DNA of 64,000 nt from Hyphomicrobiales bacterium (lineage in GTDB: Bacteria; Pseudomonadota; Alphaproteobacteria; Rhizobiales; Rhizobiaceae): assembly GCA_900473185.1 (NCBI GenBank), contig UCKU01000015.1:181011-245010 (forward strand), given 5' to 3'. Under the pieces are notes generated by a model. The model saw only the letters and a program-made list of their open reading frames with translations. It did not search any database and was not told where the DNA came from. Positions 32,604-41,449 of this stretch are shown one piece after another. Position numbers and translations under genes: made by a program. Position 1 is the stretch's first letter. Each line of letters begins with the position of its first letter.

Positions 32604-33233
32604 ATGTACCGCAATAAGCTTATCCTGACGGCGCTTTCCTCTGTTCTTCTTCTCGGCGCAGCCGCCGGGGCCAGCTTCGCAGCACCAGGCGACCAGGCTG
32701 ATCATCCAGGCCACCATGGGAAAATGGAGCATGGCATGATGGGTGGTCCGCGTGGCGCGGCCTTCCGCGAAATCCTCTTCGTGCGCATGCTGAAACAGTT
32801 CGACACGAACAAGGACGGGCAGATTACCAAGCAGGAGGCGACCGATGGCATGGAGAAGATCTTCGCCGCCATCGACACCAACCATGACGGCTCGCTGACG
32901 CCTGGCGAAATCCGTACCTACCGCGAAGCTCAGTTCAAGGCGCGTCGTGAAGCGGTCTCGGCCAAGCAGGGCGATGCGGATCAGAATGCGATGCCGCAGG
33001 CAGGTGACGACAAGGACCATGGTCGTCACGGCCACGACGGTCACCACTGGATGCATGACAATGCCCGCTTCATGGCAATCACCATGATGATGGGTCGTAT
33101 CGACACCGACCAAAACGGCCAGATCAGCAAGCAGGAAGCGGAAACCGCCTTCAACAAGTTCTTCGATCGCATGGACCGCAACAAGGACGGCGTGATCTCG
33201 ATCGACGACATGCCTGACCAGCCCTTCCTTTGA
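32604..33233 (+). CDS. Secreted EF-hand calcium-binding protein
   Basis: A 209-residue exported protein with a signal peptide of about 27 residues (ending SFA before APGDQ). Four EF-hand loops are visible: DTNKDGQITKQE, DTNHDGSLTPGE, DTDQNGQISKQE and DRNKDGVISIDD, arranged as two pairs separated by a His/Asp-rich linker (DHGRHGHDGHHWMHD). A second His/Met-rich stretch follows the signal. All four loops keep the Asp, Asn/Asp and Gly positions needed for calcium. The His/Met stretches could also bind copper or nickel. Such proteins probably buffer or sense calcium in the periplasm. Confidence 0.88.
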   Translation: MYRNKLILTALSSVLLLGAAAGASFAAPGDQADHPGHHGKMEHGMMGGPRGAAFREILFVRMLKQFDTNKDGQITKQEATDGMEKIFAAIDTNHDGSLTPGEIRTYREAQFKARREAVSAKQGDADQNAMPQAGDDKDHGRHGHDGHHWMHDNARFMAITMMMGRIDTDQNGQISKQEAETAFNKFFDRMDRNKDGVISIDDMPDQPFL

Positions 33234-33264
33234 AGGGAATAACAAAGCGCTCCCTGGATATCGC

Positions 33265-33320
33265 GAGGGGTTTGCCCCTCACCCGAAACCCTCTTCCCGC
33301 CCACGGGAGGAGGGGTTTTT
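33265..33320 (+). terminator. Tandem hairpins after the EF-hand gene
   Basis: A small 6-bp hairpin (GAGGGG / CCCCTC, 33265-33280) precedes a 14-bp stem (33286-33299 with 33304-33318, one bulge and one wobble pair) ending in a T-run, typical of a rho-independent terminator. Confidence 0.85.
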
Positions 33321-33367
33321 CGTTTGTGCCGGGCGTAAAGCCGCTGACCAGTTTGGCTTGAACTGCT

Positions 33368-34234
33368 CTATTCGCGGTGTTCGTAAAAGTCCTGCACGAT
33401 CTTCCAGGCCTCATCGGCAGTATCGACGAAGCTGATCAGGTTTACGTCCTCAGGCGCGATCGTTCCGAATTCGGCGAGCGCATCGAAATTGATAATGCTG
33501 TGCCAGAATTTCGAGCCGAAGAGCAGCAGCGGGATGCGCTCCATGCGGCCGGTCTGGATCAGCGTCAGGCATTCGAAGAATTCGTCCAGCGTGCCGAAGC
33601 CGCCGGGGAAGACTGCGACCGCCTTGGCGCGGACCATGAAATGCATCTTGCGGATCGCGAAATAGTGGAAGTTGAAGCTGAGCTCGGGCGTCACGTAGGC
33701 ATTCGGCGCCTGCTCGTGCGGCAGCACGATGTTAAGGCCGATCGAAGGGGCTCCCTCATCCGCCGCACCGCGGTTTCCCGCTTCCATGACGCCCGGGCCA
33801 CCGCCGGTGACGACGACATATTCGTGGAAATCGAAGCCGGCTGCATAACGCGAGCAGAGACGGGCGAATTTGCGAGCCTCGTCATAATAGACCGACGCGG
33901 CTTCGAGATTTGCGCGCTGGGTCTCGTTGCGGGCTGCCCAGGCGCTCTGGCCGGGGGCCGGAATGCGGGCGCCGCCGAACATGACGACGGTCGATTTGAT
34001 GCCGCGCTCGGCCATCATCATCTCGACTTTCAGGAGTTCGAGCTGCAGGCGGATGGGGCGCAGCTCCTCGCGGCAGAGGAAATCCTCATCCACGTAGGCA
34101 AGGCGATAGGCCGGCGAGAGCGTCTGCGGCGTCTTCGGAACCGCTTCCGCGCGCTGCCTGTCGCTCGAACTGCTCTTCAACGGATCCCAGACGCCGTCCT
34201 TGCGCCGTCCACCGCCGTTTCTTGCCTTTGCCAT
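33368..34234 (-). CDS. LOG-family (TIGR00730) Rossmann-fold protein
   Basis: A 288-residue protein of the 'lysine decarboxylase-like' LOG family. The nucleotide-binding motifs VTGGGPGVMEAGNRGA and PGGFGTLDEFFE (the PGGxGTxxE signature) are intact. Characterised members release free cytokinin bases from the nucleotides or act as nucleotide 5'-monophosphate nucleosidases; they are not decarboxylases. A long N-terminal extension (about 75 residues) marks the larger subgroup. The start at MAKARNGGG is supported by AAAGG. The role in this organism is unproven, though a cytokinin link would be of interest in a plant-associated bacterium. Confidence 0.85.
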   Translation of the reverse strand: MAKARNGGGRRKDGVWDPLKSSSSDRQRAEAVPKTPQTLSPAYRLAYVDEDFLCREELRPIRLQLELLKVEMMMAERGIKSTVVMFGGARIPAPGQSAWAARNETQRANLEAASVYYDEARKFARLCSRYAAGFDFHEYVVVTGGGPGVMEAGNRGAADEGAPSIGLNIVLPHEQAPNAYVTPELSFNFHYFAIRKMHFMVRAKAVAVFPGGFGTLDEFFECLTLIQTGRMERIPLLLFGSKFWHSIINFDALAEFGTIAPEDVNLISFVDTADEAWKIVQDFYEHRE

Positions 34235-34429
34235 ATCGAAATGCCTTTCAGTATCACCGGTCACAAGTGATCGGATATGTCGCTATAACGCCTTGAATCC
34301 AGATATGATCTTGTCCGAAAAATCATTCCATTTTACGGGCGCATGCTGTAGATCGGGTTACAGCCCGCCAACCGCAATTCCGGAGACTCCGCTGTCTCCA
34401 CGATAAAGATCGAAGTTTAAGGAATTCCC

Positions 34430-35287
34430 ATGAGCGCCATCGACCTCGCATCCCTCGAAAAGACCGTCGAAACTGCCTTCGACAATCGCGACAATGTGAA
34501 CACGTCGACGAAGGGCGAGGTCCGCGATGCGGTCGAGGCGGCTCTTAACCTGCTCGACGAGGGCAAGGCACGTGTGGCCGAACGCGCCGCCGACGGCGCC
34601 TGGAAAGTCAATCAGTGGCTGAAGAAGGCGGTGCTGCTGTCTTTCCGCCTCAATGACATGGAAGTCGTCAAGGGCGGTCCCGGTCAAGCGACCTGGTGGG
34701 ACAAGGTGCCCTCGAAGTTCGAAGGCTGGGGCGAGAACCAGTTCCGCGCGGCCGGCTTCCGCGCCGTGCCGAACGCGGTCGTGCGCCGCTCGGCCTATAT
34801 CGCCCCGAACGCCATCCTGATGCCGTCCTTCGTCAACCTCGGCGCCTATGTCGGCGAAGGCACGATGGTCGATACCTGGGCCACCGTCGGTTCCTGCGCA
34901 CAGATCGGCAAGCATGTGCATCTCTCCGGCGGCGTCGGCATCGGCGGAGTTCTGGAGCCCATGCAGGCCGGCCCGACGATCATCGAGGACAATTGCTTCA
35001 TCGGTGCGCGTTCGGAAGTCGTCGAAGGCTGCATCGTGCGTGAAGGCTCCGTGCTCGGCATGGGCGTCTTCATCGGCAAGTCGACCAAGATCGTCGACCG
35101 CGCTACCGGCGAGATCAGCTATGGCGAAGTGCCGCCCTATTCGGTCGTCGTTGCGGGCTCGCTGCCATCAGACAAGACGATGGCAAACGGCCAGCAGGCG
35201 CCTAACCTCTATTGCGCCGTGATCGTCAAGCGCGTTGACGAGAAGACCCGTTCCAAGACGGGCATCAACGAACTGCTCCGAGATTGA
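34430..35287 (+). CDS. dapD: 2,3,4,5-tetrahydropyridine-2,6-dicarboxylate N-succinyltransferase
   Basis: A 285-residue left-handed beta-helix (hexapeptide repeat) acyltransferase for the succinylase branch of lysine and diaminopimelate synthesis. Repeats are clear from about residue 110 (VRRSAYIAPNAILMPSFVNL, GAYVGEGTMVDTWATVGSCA). An AAGGA site precedes the start. It is followed at 102 bp by dapE, which acts two steps later, so the pair is probably co-regulated. Confidence 0.97.
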   Translation: MSAIDLASLEKTVETAFDNRDNVNTSTKGEVRDAVEAALNLLDEGKARVAERAADGAWKVNQWLKKAVLLSFRLNDMEVVKGGPGQATWWDKVPSKFEGWGENQFRAAGFRAVPNAVVRRSAYIAPNAILMPSFVNLGAYVGEGTMVDTWATVGSCAQIGKHVHLSGGVGIGGVLEPMQAGPTIIEDNCFIGARSEVVEGCIVREGSVLGMGVFIGKSTKIVDRATGEISYGEVPPYSVVVAGSLPSDKTMANGQQAPNLYCAVIVKRVDEKTRSKTGINELLRD

Positions 35288-35389
35288 TGACAGCCCGAGA
35301 TTGATTCGGTAAACAATCGGCGTCTTTTAGGCGAGGCGGCCTCACGCCTTGCCACGCCTTTGCCATTCCCACCGGATAATTCGACCGCC

Positions 35390-36583
35390 ATGACCGCCAC
35401 GAATCCTGTTGCCAATCTTCAGACCCTGATCCGCTGCCCGTCCGTGACGCCCGCAGAAGGCGGTGCGCTTTCCGCGCTGGAAGCGATGCTGTCTCCGCTC
35501 GGTTTCAAGGTCGACCGAGTGGTTGCGAAGGAAGCTGGCACGCCTGATGTCGAAAATCTCTATGCCCGCCTCGGCACCGAGGGGCCGCATCTGATGTTTG
35601 CAGGCCATACCGATGTGGTGCCCGTCGGTGACGAAGGTGCCTGGACGCATCCCCCCTTTGCCGCCGAGATCGCCAATGGCGAGCTGTTCGGCCGCGGCGC
35701 GGTCGATATGAAGGGCGGCATTGCCTGCTTTGCCGCCGCCGTTGCCCGGCATGTCGAAAAGCATGGAGCACCGAAGGGCTCGATTTCCTTCCTGATCACC
35801 GGCGACGAGGAAGGCCCGTCGATCAACGGTACGATCAAGCTGTTGCAGTGGGCGACTGAGCACGGCGAGACGTGGGATGCCTGCGTCGTCGGCGAGCCAA
35901 CCAATCCGAACAAGCTCGGCGACATGATCAAGATCGGCCGGCGCGGTTCGCTGTCCGGCAAGATCGTCGTGCATGGCGTGCAGGGGCATGCGGCCTATCC
36001 GCATCTTGCCGACAATCCGGTGCGCGGCATGCTGCAGCTGACCCAGGCGCTCATGGACCCGCCCTTCGACGCGGGCACCGACAATTTCCAGCCGTCGAAC
36101 CTCGAAGTGACGACCATCGATGTTGGCAATCCGGCGACCAACGTCATTCCGGCCAGAGCTTCCGCGAGCTTCAACATCCGCTTCAACGACACCTGGACGG
36201 CCGATACGCTGCAAGCTGACATCATCCGGCGCCTCGATGCGGCAGCTGCGGACGGTGCGTTGCGGCCGGGTCGCGAGCCGGTGAAATATGAGATCATCTG
36301 GGCCGACCGCCCGAGCCATGTTTTTCTGACGCGTAACAATGCGCTGATCGCCTCGCTGTCCTCGGCGGTCGAGAGCGTTACCGGCGCATCGCCGGCGCTG
36401 TCGACCGCAGGCGGCACCTCGGATGCGCGCTTCATCAAGGATTATTGCCCGGTGGTGGAATTCGGCCTTGTCGGCCAGACCATGCACATGGTCGACGAAC
36501 GGGTCGCCGTTGCGGATCTGGAGACGCTGACGGCGATCTACGAGACCTTCATTGAGCGTTGGTTTGAAAATGCCGGGGTTTGA
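35390..36583 (+). CDS. dapE: Succinyl-diaminopimelate desuccinylase
   Basis: A 397-residue M20-family metallopeptidase that removes succinate from N-succinyl-LL-diaminopimelate. Zn ligands and catalytic residues are seen in MFAGHTDVVPVGD, GRGAVDMKGG, ITGDEEGPS and the C-terminal TMHMVDE. The start is placed at MTATNPVANLQTL, the usual N terminus in rhizobia; the ribosome site is weak. It lies downstream of dapD and 2 bp before a membrane-protein gene that may be co-transcribed. Confidence 0.96.
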   Translation: MTATNPVANLQTLIRCPSVTPAEGGALSALEAMLSPLGFKVDRVVAKEAGTPDVENLYARLGTEGPHLMFAGHTDVVPVGDEGAWTHPPFAAEIANGELFGRGAVDMKGGIACFAAAVARHVEKHGAPKGSISFLITGDEEGPSINGTIKLLQWATEHGETWDACVVGEPTNPNKLGDMIKIGRRGSLSGKIVVHGVQGHAAYPHLADNPVRGMLQLTQALMDPPFDAGTDNFQPSNLEVTTIDVGNPATNVIPARASASFNIRFNDTWTADTLQADIIRRLDAAAADGALRPGREPVKYEIIWADRPSHVFLTRNNALIASLSSAVESVTGASPALSTAGGTSDARFIKDYCPVVEFGLVGQTMHMVDERVAVADLETLTAIYETFIERWFENAGV

Positions 36584-36585
36584 GA

Positions 36586-37182
36586 ATGCCGGGCTTTAGA
36601 GAGGTTCAGTATTATCTCGCCGGCATCTGGTTGCTGATCAAGCTCGATCCGCGCGGTTTCCGCTTCCTCGACATATCGGATCGCGGCGTCAACCGATCCT
36701 TCTGGGCGATCATCTGGTGCTTGCCGCCGACAGGCATTTCCTGGCTCTGGTGGCGCAATGCCTATCTGCGCTCCATGCCGCCGGAGACGGACGTCGGACT
36801 TCCCTTCTACTTCCGGCTTGGGCTCGTGGAGCTAGCGAACTGGTTTGTGCCGCTGGTCTTTGCCGGCCTGCTGCTGCTTGCCGTCCGTATGGGCGAGCGC
36901 TTCGCGCCTGTTGTCGTCAGCGTCAACTGGCTCGGCGTGCCGCTTGCCTATATCAACGGCCTGCTGCTGGCCCTCGTCTTCTTCCTCCCGGGCTCGGTCG
37001 GCCTCGTGTCGATGCTGCTTCTCGTCTTCATGCTGGCACAGGTCTTCGTGCTGGCGCGCATCCTCAGGATGATCTGCCATGGTCATGCCCTTATGGTCGG
37101 CGCCCTGACACTGGTGCTCCTGGTGCCATCGATGGTGCTGTCGGAATATCTGCAGAACTTCCTCGGCATCTATCCGGCTTGA
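36586..37182 (+). CDS. Integral membrane protein of unknown function
   Basis: A 198-residue membrane protein with about four to five hydrophobic segments (for example WFVPLVFAGLLLLAV and GLVSMLLLVFMLAQVFVLA). It starts 2 bp after the dapE stop, so translation is probably coupled, and the same small gene is commonly found between dapE and truA in rhizobia as far as I recall. No motif points to a function. Confidence 0.75.
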   Translation: MPGFREVQYYLAGIWLLIKLDPRGFRFLDISDRGVNRSFWAIIWCLPPTGISWLWWRNAYLRSMPPETDVGLPFYFRLGLVELANWFVPLVFAGLLLLAVRMGERFAPVVVSVNWLGVPLAYINGLLLALVFFLPGSVGLVSMLLLVFMLAQVFVLARILRMICHGHALMVGALTLVLLVPSMVLSEYLQNFLGIYPA

Positions 37183-37305
37183 TCTGTGTAGATTGACGAC
37201 TTAGCCATCACGTCGGCGGCGTCTTCAGATATTCGATGACTTCGGAGTTCTTCGCCGGACTAACAGATCATAGTCAGCGTGTTGCGTGACGTGCCGCAGG
37301 CCGGA

Positions 37306-38112
37306 TTATGATAGATCGTCACCATCATCGTTTTCATCCACCGGTTTGCGGCGATCAGTGATCACCTCGGGATAATCCACCCGCATGAAATAGAGCCCGT
37401 CCGGCGGCGCCACGGGGCCGCAGGCCTTGCGGTCGCGCGCGTCGAGTGCTGCCCGCACATCCTCAGACGTCCACTTGCCCTCGCCTGCGAGCTTCAGCGT
37501 TCCCGCAAAGGAGCGGATCTGGTTGTGCAGGAAGCTCTGGGCGGTGGCACGGATCTCGATCAGTTCGCCATTGCGGGTCACATCCAGCCGGTCGAGCGTG
37601 CGCACAGGGCTGTTTGCCTGGCAGTGAGCCGAACGGAAAGTCGAGAAATCATGCTTGCCGACCAGCGTCTGGGCTGCGGCATGCATGACCTCGTGATCCA
37701 ATATCTTAGGCACCCACCAGGCCTTGCCCGCCTCCAGCGCCAACGGCGCGCGGCGGCTGATGATGCGGTAGAGATAGTGCCGGCGGAGTGCAGAAAAGCG
37801 GGCGTCGAAGAACTCGCTCGCCACTTCGACATGCAGGATCGCCACTTTCTCGCCGGCAAGCTTCAGATGGGCGTTCAGCGCATTCTGCAGCTTGAAGGGC
37901 GACCAGTCCTTAGAAAGGTCGGCATGGATGACCTGACCCAAGCCATGGACGCCGGAATCGGTGCGCCCGGCGCCGCGAACGGAAACGGTATCGCCTGACG
38001 CAGAGAAGATTGCCTGCTCGATCGCGCCCTGCACCGAAGGTCCGTTGTCCTGTCGCTGCCATCCGACATAGGGGCCGCCGTCATATTCGACGATCATGCG
38101 GTATCGCGGCAT
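37306..38112 (-). CDS. truA: tRNA pseudouridine(38-40) synthase TruA
   Basis: A 268-residue pseudouridine synthase that modifies positions 38-40 of the tRNA anticodon stem-loop. The catalytic Asp52 lies in GAGRTDSGVHG. YEFDARFSALRR-like and HDFSTFRSAHC motifs also match. An acidic tail (DENDDGDDLS) is an addition. The start overlaps the fmt stop by one base (TGATG), so fmt and truA form an operon with def upstream. Confidence 0.97.
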   Translation of the reverse strand: MPRYRMIVEYDGGPYVGWQRQDNGPSVQGAIEQAIFSASGDTVSVRGAGRTDSGVHGLGQVIHADLSKDWSPFKLQNALNAHLKLAGEKVAILHVEVASEFFDARFSALRRHYLYRIISRRAPLALEAGKAWWVPKILDHEVMHAAAQTLVGKHDFSTFRSAHCQANSPVRTLDRLDVTRNGELIEIRATAQSFLHNQIRSFAGTLKLAGEGKWTSEDVRAALDARDRKACGPVAPPDGLYFMRVDYPEVITDRRKPVDENDDGDDLS

Positions 38113-39047
38113 CAGACGAGCCTCGTGCCCGCAGCAAGCGGCGTGCCGCGCAGGAAATCGGCAGCGGCGAGCGGTTTGCCGCCGGCCTTCTGAAGCTTGG
38201 TGAGGCGGACAGCGCCTGCCCCGCAGGCAACCACGAGTTCATCGGTCAGAAGTGCGCCGGCTGCGCCCTCACCAGCCGCAAGTTCGGAGCCGAGCACCTT
38301 GATGCGCTCCGCCTTGCCATTGCTCTCGAGCTCGAACCAGGCGCCCGGGAAAGGTGCGAGGCCGCGAATATGGTTGTGAACGTCTTTGGCGTTGCGGCTG
38401 AAATCGATACGCGTTTCCGCCTTGTCGATCTTGGCGGCATAAAGCACGCCTTCGGCCAGCTGCGGGGTCAGCGGCAGATCGTCCATCTCCAGCTTGACCA
38501 TGGCCTCGGCCATCGCCTTCGCGCCTGTTTGCATCAGGCGGTCGTGCAGTTCGCCAGCCGTCATGTTGGGGCCGATCTCGACTTCACGAGCCAGCGCGAC
38601 ATCGCCGGTATCGAGGCCCTTGTCCATCTTCATGACCATCATGCCGGTCTTCTCGTCGCCGGCCATGATCGCCCGCTGGATAGGCGCAGCACCGCGCCAG
38701 CGCGGCAGCAACGAGGCATGGCCGTTATAGCAGCCGTAACGCGTGCCGGTCAGGATGGCCTCGGGCAGCAGCAGGCCATAAGCAACGACGACGCCGACAT
38801 CGGCACCCAAGGCACGGAAGCGCTCACGCTCTTCAGGATCCTTAAAATTGACCGGTGTGAAGACCTGGAGACCGAGCAGCTCGGCCGCCTGGTGCACCGG
38901 CGATTTCTGGAGATCGAGCCCGCGCCGTCCGCCGGGTCGCGGCGGCTGAGTATAGACAGCCACGATCTGATGGCCGGCTTCGACGAGCAGGCGCAGCGTC
39001 GGGACGGAAAAGTCGGGCGTTCCCATGAAAACGATACGAAGAGACAT
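38112..39047 (-). CDS. fmt: Methionyl-tRNA formyltransferase
   Basis: A 311-residue enzyme that formylates initiator Met-tRNA using 10-formyl-tetrahydrofolate. The formyltransferase core has MSLRIVFMGTPDFSVPTL, the catalytic Asn/His in YNGHASLLPRWRGAAPI and the DTGD loop; the C-terminal tRNA-binding domain starts near residue 205. The start at MSLRIVF is chosen over an upstream in-frame ATG on family length. It sits between def and truA; def removes the formyl group that Fmt adds. Confidence 0.97.
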   Translation of the reverse strand: MSLRIVFMGTPDFSVPTLRLLVEAGHQIVAVYTQPPRPGGRRGLDLQKSPVHQAAELLGLQVFTPVNFKDPEERERFRALGADVGVVVAYGLLLPEAILTGTRYGCYNGHASLLPRWRGAAPIQRAIMAGDEKTGMMVMKMDKGLDTGDVALAREVEIGPNMTAGELHDRLMQTGAKAMAEAMVKLEMDDLPLTPQLAEGVLYAAKIDKAETRIDFSRNAKDVHNHIRGLAPFPGAWFELESNGKAERIKVLGSELAAGEGAAGALLTDELVVACGAGAVRLTKLQKAGGKPLAAADFLRGTPLAAGTRLV

Positions 39048-39144
39048 TCTATCTCGCCAATTGAGGATCAACCGTCTTCAAACGGGTTTACGGGCTCACA
39101 ATCAAGCCCGTTCGAAATCTTTCGTACGCGCCGCTGCGGGTCGC

Positions 39145-39660
39145 TCAGAGTACCTTGGACTTGGCAGCCTTGGTGAACTTCTTGATGACCATTTCGCGCT
39201 TCAGCCGCGAGATATGATCGATGAAGAGCACGCCATTCAGGTGGTCGATCTCGTGCTGGAGGCAGGTCGCTAGGAGACCGTCGGCCTCTACGCTCTGTTC
39301 CTTGCCTTCTCGGTCCAGATATTTGACGGTGACCTTTGCGGGACGTTCGACTTCCGCATAGTAGTCGGGAATGGAAAGGCAGCCTTCCTCATAGACGGAA
39401 CGGTCATCCGAGGAGCCGACGATCTCCGGATTGATGAAGACGAGCGGCTGCTTCTCCTCACCTTCCTTCGAAAGATCGATGACGAGCATCCGGCGAGGAA
39501 CGCCGACCTGGATTGCGGCAAGGCCGATGCCCGGTGCGTCATACATTGTTTCCAGCATATCGTCCGTAAGGCGCTGGAGATCGGCGTCGACCCGCTCGAT
39601 CGGCTTGGAAACCTGACGGAGAACGGGATCGGGAAGAATGATGAGTGGCTTGATGGTCAT
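39145..39660 (-). CDS. def: Peptide deformylase
   Basis: A 171-residue class I (type 1) deformylase, removing the formyl group from new proteins. The three motifs are complete: GIGLAAIQVG, EGCLSIP (metal ligand Cys94) and QHEIDHLNG (His136, Glu137, His140). The start MTIKPLIILPDPVLR is the usual N terminus. The 97-bp gap to fmt holds a 7-bp inverted repeat (39090-39096 with 39105-39111) that may lower read-through into fmt-truA. Confidence 0.97.
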   Translation of the reverse strand: MTIKPLIILPDPVLRQVSKPIERVDADLQRLTDDMLETMYDAPGIGLAAIQVGVPRRMLVIDLSKEGEEKQPLVFINPEIVGSSDDRSVYEEGCLSIPDYYAEVERPAKVTVKYLDREGKEQSVEADGLLATCLQHEIDHLNGVLFIDHISRLKREMVIKKFTKAAKSKVL

Positions 39661-39756
39661 GGCGTTCCCATAACCCATCTTTTCAAACTAGGGAATTATC
39701 CGCCGGGCAGGGATTGCGGTTTTTTGCAGCACCTGCCCGGATTTTGCCTGGATTAT

Positions 39757-41256
39757 TCAAGCCGCGCGGCGGGCGGTACCGGCAACCTGCTGACCTTCGG
39801 CGCGAGCGCGGAAACGCTGCAACAGTTCGATGAGGTTCTCGACCCCATCCTTCAGCCTGCGGGTTTCGGCAGACGTACGCTCGACCATGCCGGAATTCTG
39901 CTGGGTGATCGTGTCCATATTGCGGATCGCCACGCTCACCTCGTTGACGCCGGTCGCCTGATCGCGGGCGGCAGCCGCAATATCGGCGACGAAGCTGTTG
40001 ATGATGTCGATACGGCTGATCATGTCGCTTAGCGCCTCGCCGGTGCTGCTGACAATGTTGACGCCCTCGTTCACCTGTGTCGAGCTTTCGGAGATCAGGT
40101 TCTTGATCTCCTTGGCGGCATCGGCCGTGCGCTGGGCAAGCTGACGAACTTCCTGGGCGACGACAGCAAAGCCCTTGCCGGCATCGCCGGCGCGCGCTGC
40201 TTCGACGCCGGCATTCAGTGCCAGCAGGTTGGTCTGGAAAGCGATCTCATCGATGACGCCGATAATCTTGGCGATTTCGGTGGAGGACTTCTCGATACCT
40301 GCCATGGCCGAAACGGCGCTGGTGACGAGTTCGCCGGAATTCTTGGCTTTCTCCTGCGTTTCACGCACGGCACCGGACGCCTTTTCGGCGTTGGCGGCGG
40401 TTTGACTGACGCTGACGGAGAGCTGCTGCAGCGCAGCCGAGCTTTCTTCGACGCCGGCCGCCTGCTGCGCCGTGCGCAAGGCGAGGTCGTCCGTCGCCTT
40501 GGACATCACATCGGCACCTTCGAGAATGTGGCCGGACGTGGTGCGGACAGACGTGAAAGATTCGCGAAGAGCGTTGACGGCCCTGTTATAGTCTTCGGCC
40601 ATTTGGCGAAAATTCCCGGGCAGATCGGCAGGAAGGGTCGCTTCGAGATCGCCACGCGACAGTGCTTCGAGGCCGCGGCGCAGATGTTCCAGTGCCAACG
40701 CCTGATCGGCTTCTGAGCGGGTGCGTTCTTCTTCCAGCGCGTGGCGCTTTTCCTCGAGCGCTTCCAGATAGACGGAGATGGAATAATCCATGTCGAGCAT
40801 CGCTGCCTTGATGACGGCGGTCAGCTTTTCGGCAAGCGCCTTTCCCTGCTGGCGGGCAAACAGCGATGGCCACTGCTTTTCCATCAGGCCGCGGACAAGC
40901 TCCGACATGACAAGCGCATAGCCGCCGATATACCAGCGCGGCTCCAGGCCGATGCGGGCATGGGTGCGGCCGACGGCCGTAACACCATTCACATAGCTCT
41001 CGTCGAAATTGCCGCCCGAAAGGTTGCCCCAATGTTCCTGCTGGCGCTTCTTGGCATGGCCCATATGGGCCTTGTTGGAGAAGAAATCTGCGACCGCCGG
41101 GGTCTTGGCAAGCTTGCCGTAGAACTTGTCGAGTGCGCCGCCGAGAAGCTCCGAGATCGCCGGTCGCAGCTCCCGCAGGTTCTTGCGCGCCTCATCGTCA
41201 AGCTCAATGAAGTCAAGGCGCTGCCTGAGGGCATTGTCGGTCTGGTGGGAAGTCAT
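39757..41256 (-). CDS. Globin-coupled methyl-accepting chemotaxis protein (HemAT-like oxygen sensor)
   Basis: A 499-residue soluble chemoreceptor without transmembrane segments. The N-terminal about 175 residues are a sensor globin (protoglobin family) with the proximal haem ligand His99 in RTHARIGLEPRWYIGGYALV. A short HAMP-like linker leads to the signalling hairpin (IIGVIDEIAFQTNLLALNAG). The C terminus (GTARRAA) lacks the xWxxF tether found in the other two receptors of this window. It should bind O2 and steer aerotaxis, as HemAT and the rhizobial IcpA-type proteins are thought to do. Confidence 0.92.
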   Translation of the reverse strand: MTSHQTDNALRQRLDFIELDDEARKNLRELRPAISELLGGALDKFYGKLAKTPAVADFFSNKAHMGHAKKRQQEHWGNLSGGNFDESYVNGVTAVGRTHARIGLEPRWYIGGYALVMSELVRGLMEKQWPSLFARQQGKALAEKLTAVIKAAMLDMDYSISVYLEALEEKRHALEEERTRSEADQALALEHLRRGLEALSRGDLEATLPADLPGNFRQMAEDYNRAVNALRESFTSVRTTSGHILEGADVMSKATDDLALRTAQQAAGVEESSAALQQLSVSVSQTAANAEKASGAVRETQEKAKNSGELVTSAVSAMAGIEKSSTEIAKIIGVIDEIAFQTNLLALNAGVEAARAGDAGKGFAVVAQEVRQLAQRTADAAKEIKNLISESSTQVNEGVNIVSSTGEALSDMISRIDIINSFVADIAAAARDQATGVNEVSVAIRNMDTITQQNSGMVERTSAETRRLKDGVENLIELLQRFRARAEGQQVAGTARRAA

Positions 41257-41267
41257 GGGGGATCTCT

Positions 41268-41305
41268 ATCTGGCGCGGATGCGGAGGGAAATTGCAGCGC
41301 CAGAT
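41268..41305. repeat. Inverted repeat upstream of the globin chemoreceptor
   Basis: Perfect 9-bp arms ATCTGGCGC and GCGCCAGAT separated by 20 nt, beginning 12 bp before the receptor start. It could be an operator or an mRNA leader hairpin; nothing decides between them. Confidence 0.35.
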
Positions 41306-41449
41306 TTGGCGAATATGGTTTAGCAATCGTTAAGTGCGCGACCGATTTTTCTTCCGTTACAGCAAATTAGCGTCGTTCGCATTGATGATACGGTGTTGAT
41401 TGTTCACGTTTTGATCTGGATATTGCCGCTTATTTTGTTATGGTGCAGC

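Noticed and set aside
37183..37305. Possible gene remnant before truA (minus-strand NSEVIEYLKTPPT followed by a stop)
   Set aside because: Only about 18 codons are protein-like, stops lie close upstream, and no family can be named, so it is not reported as a pseudogene.
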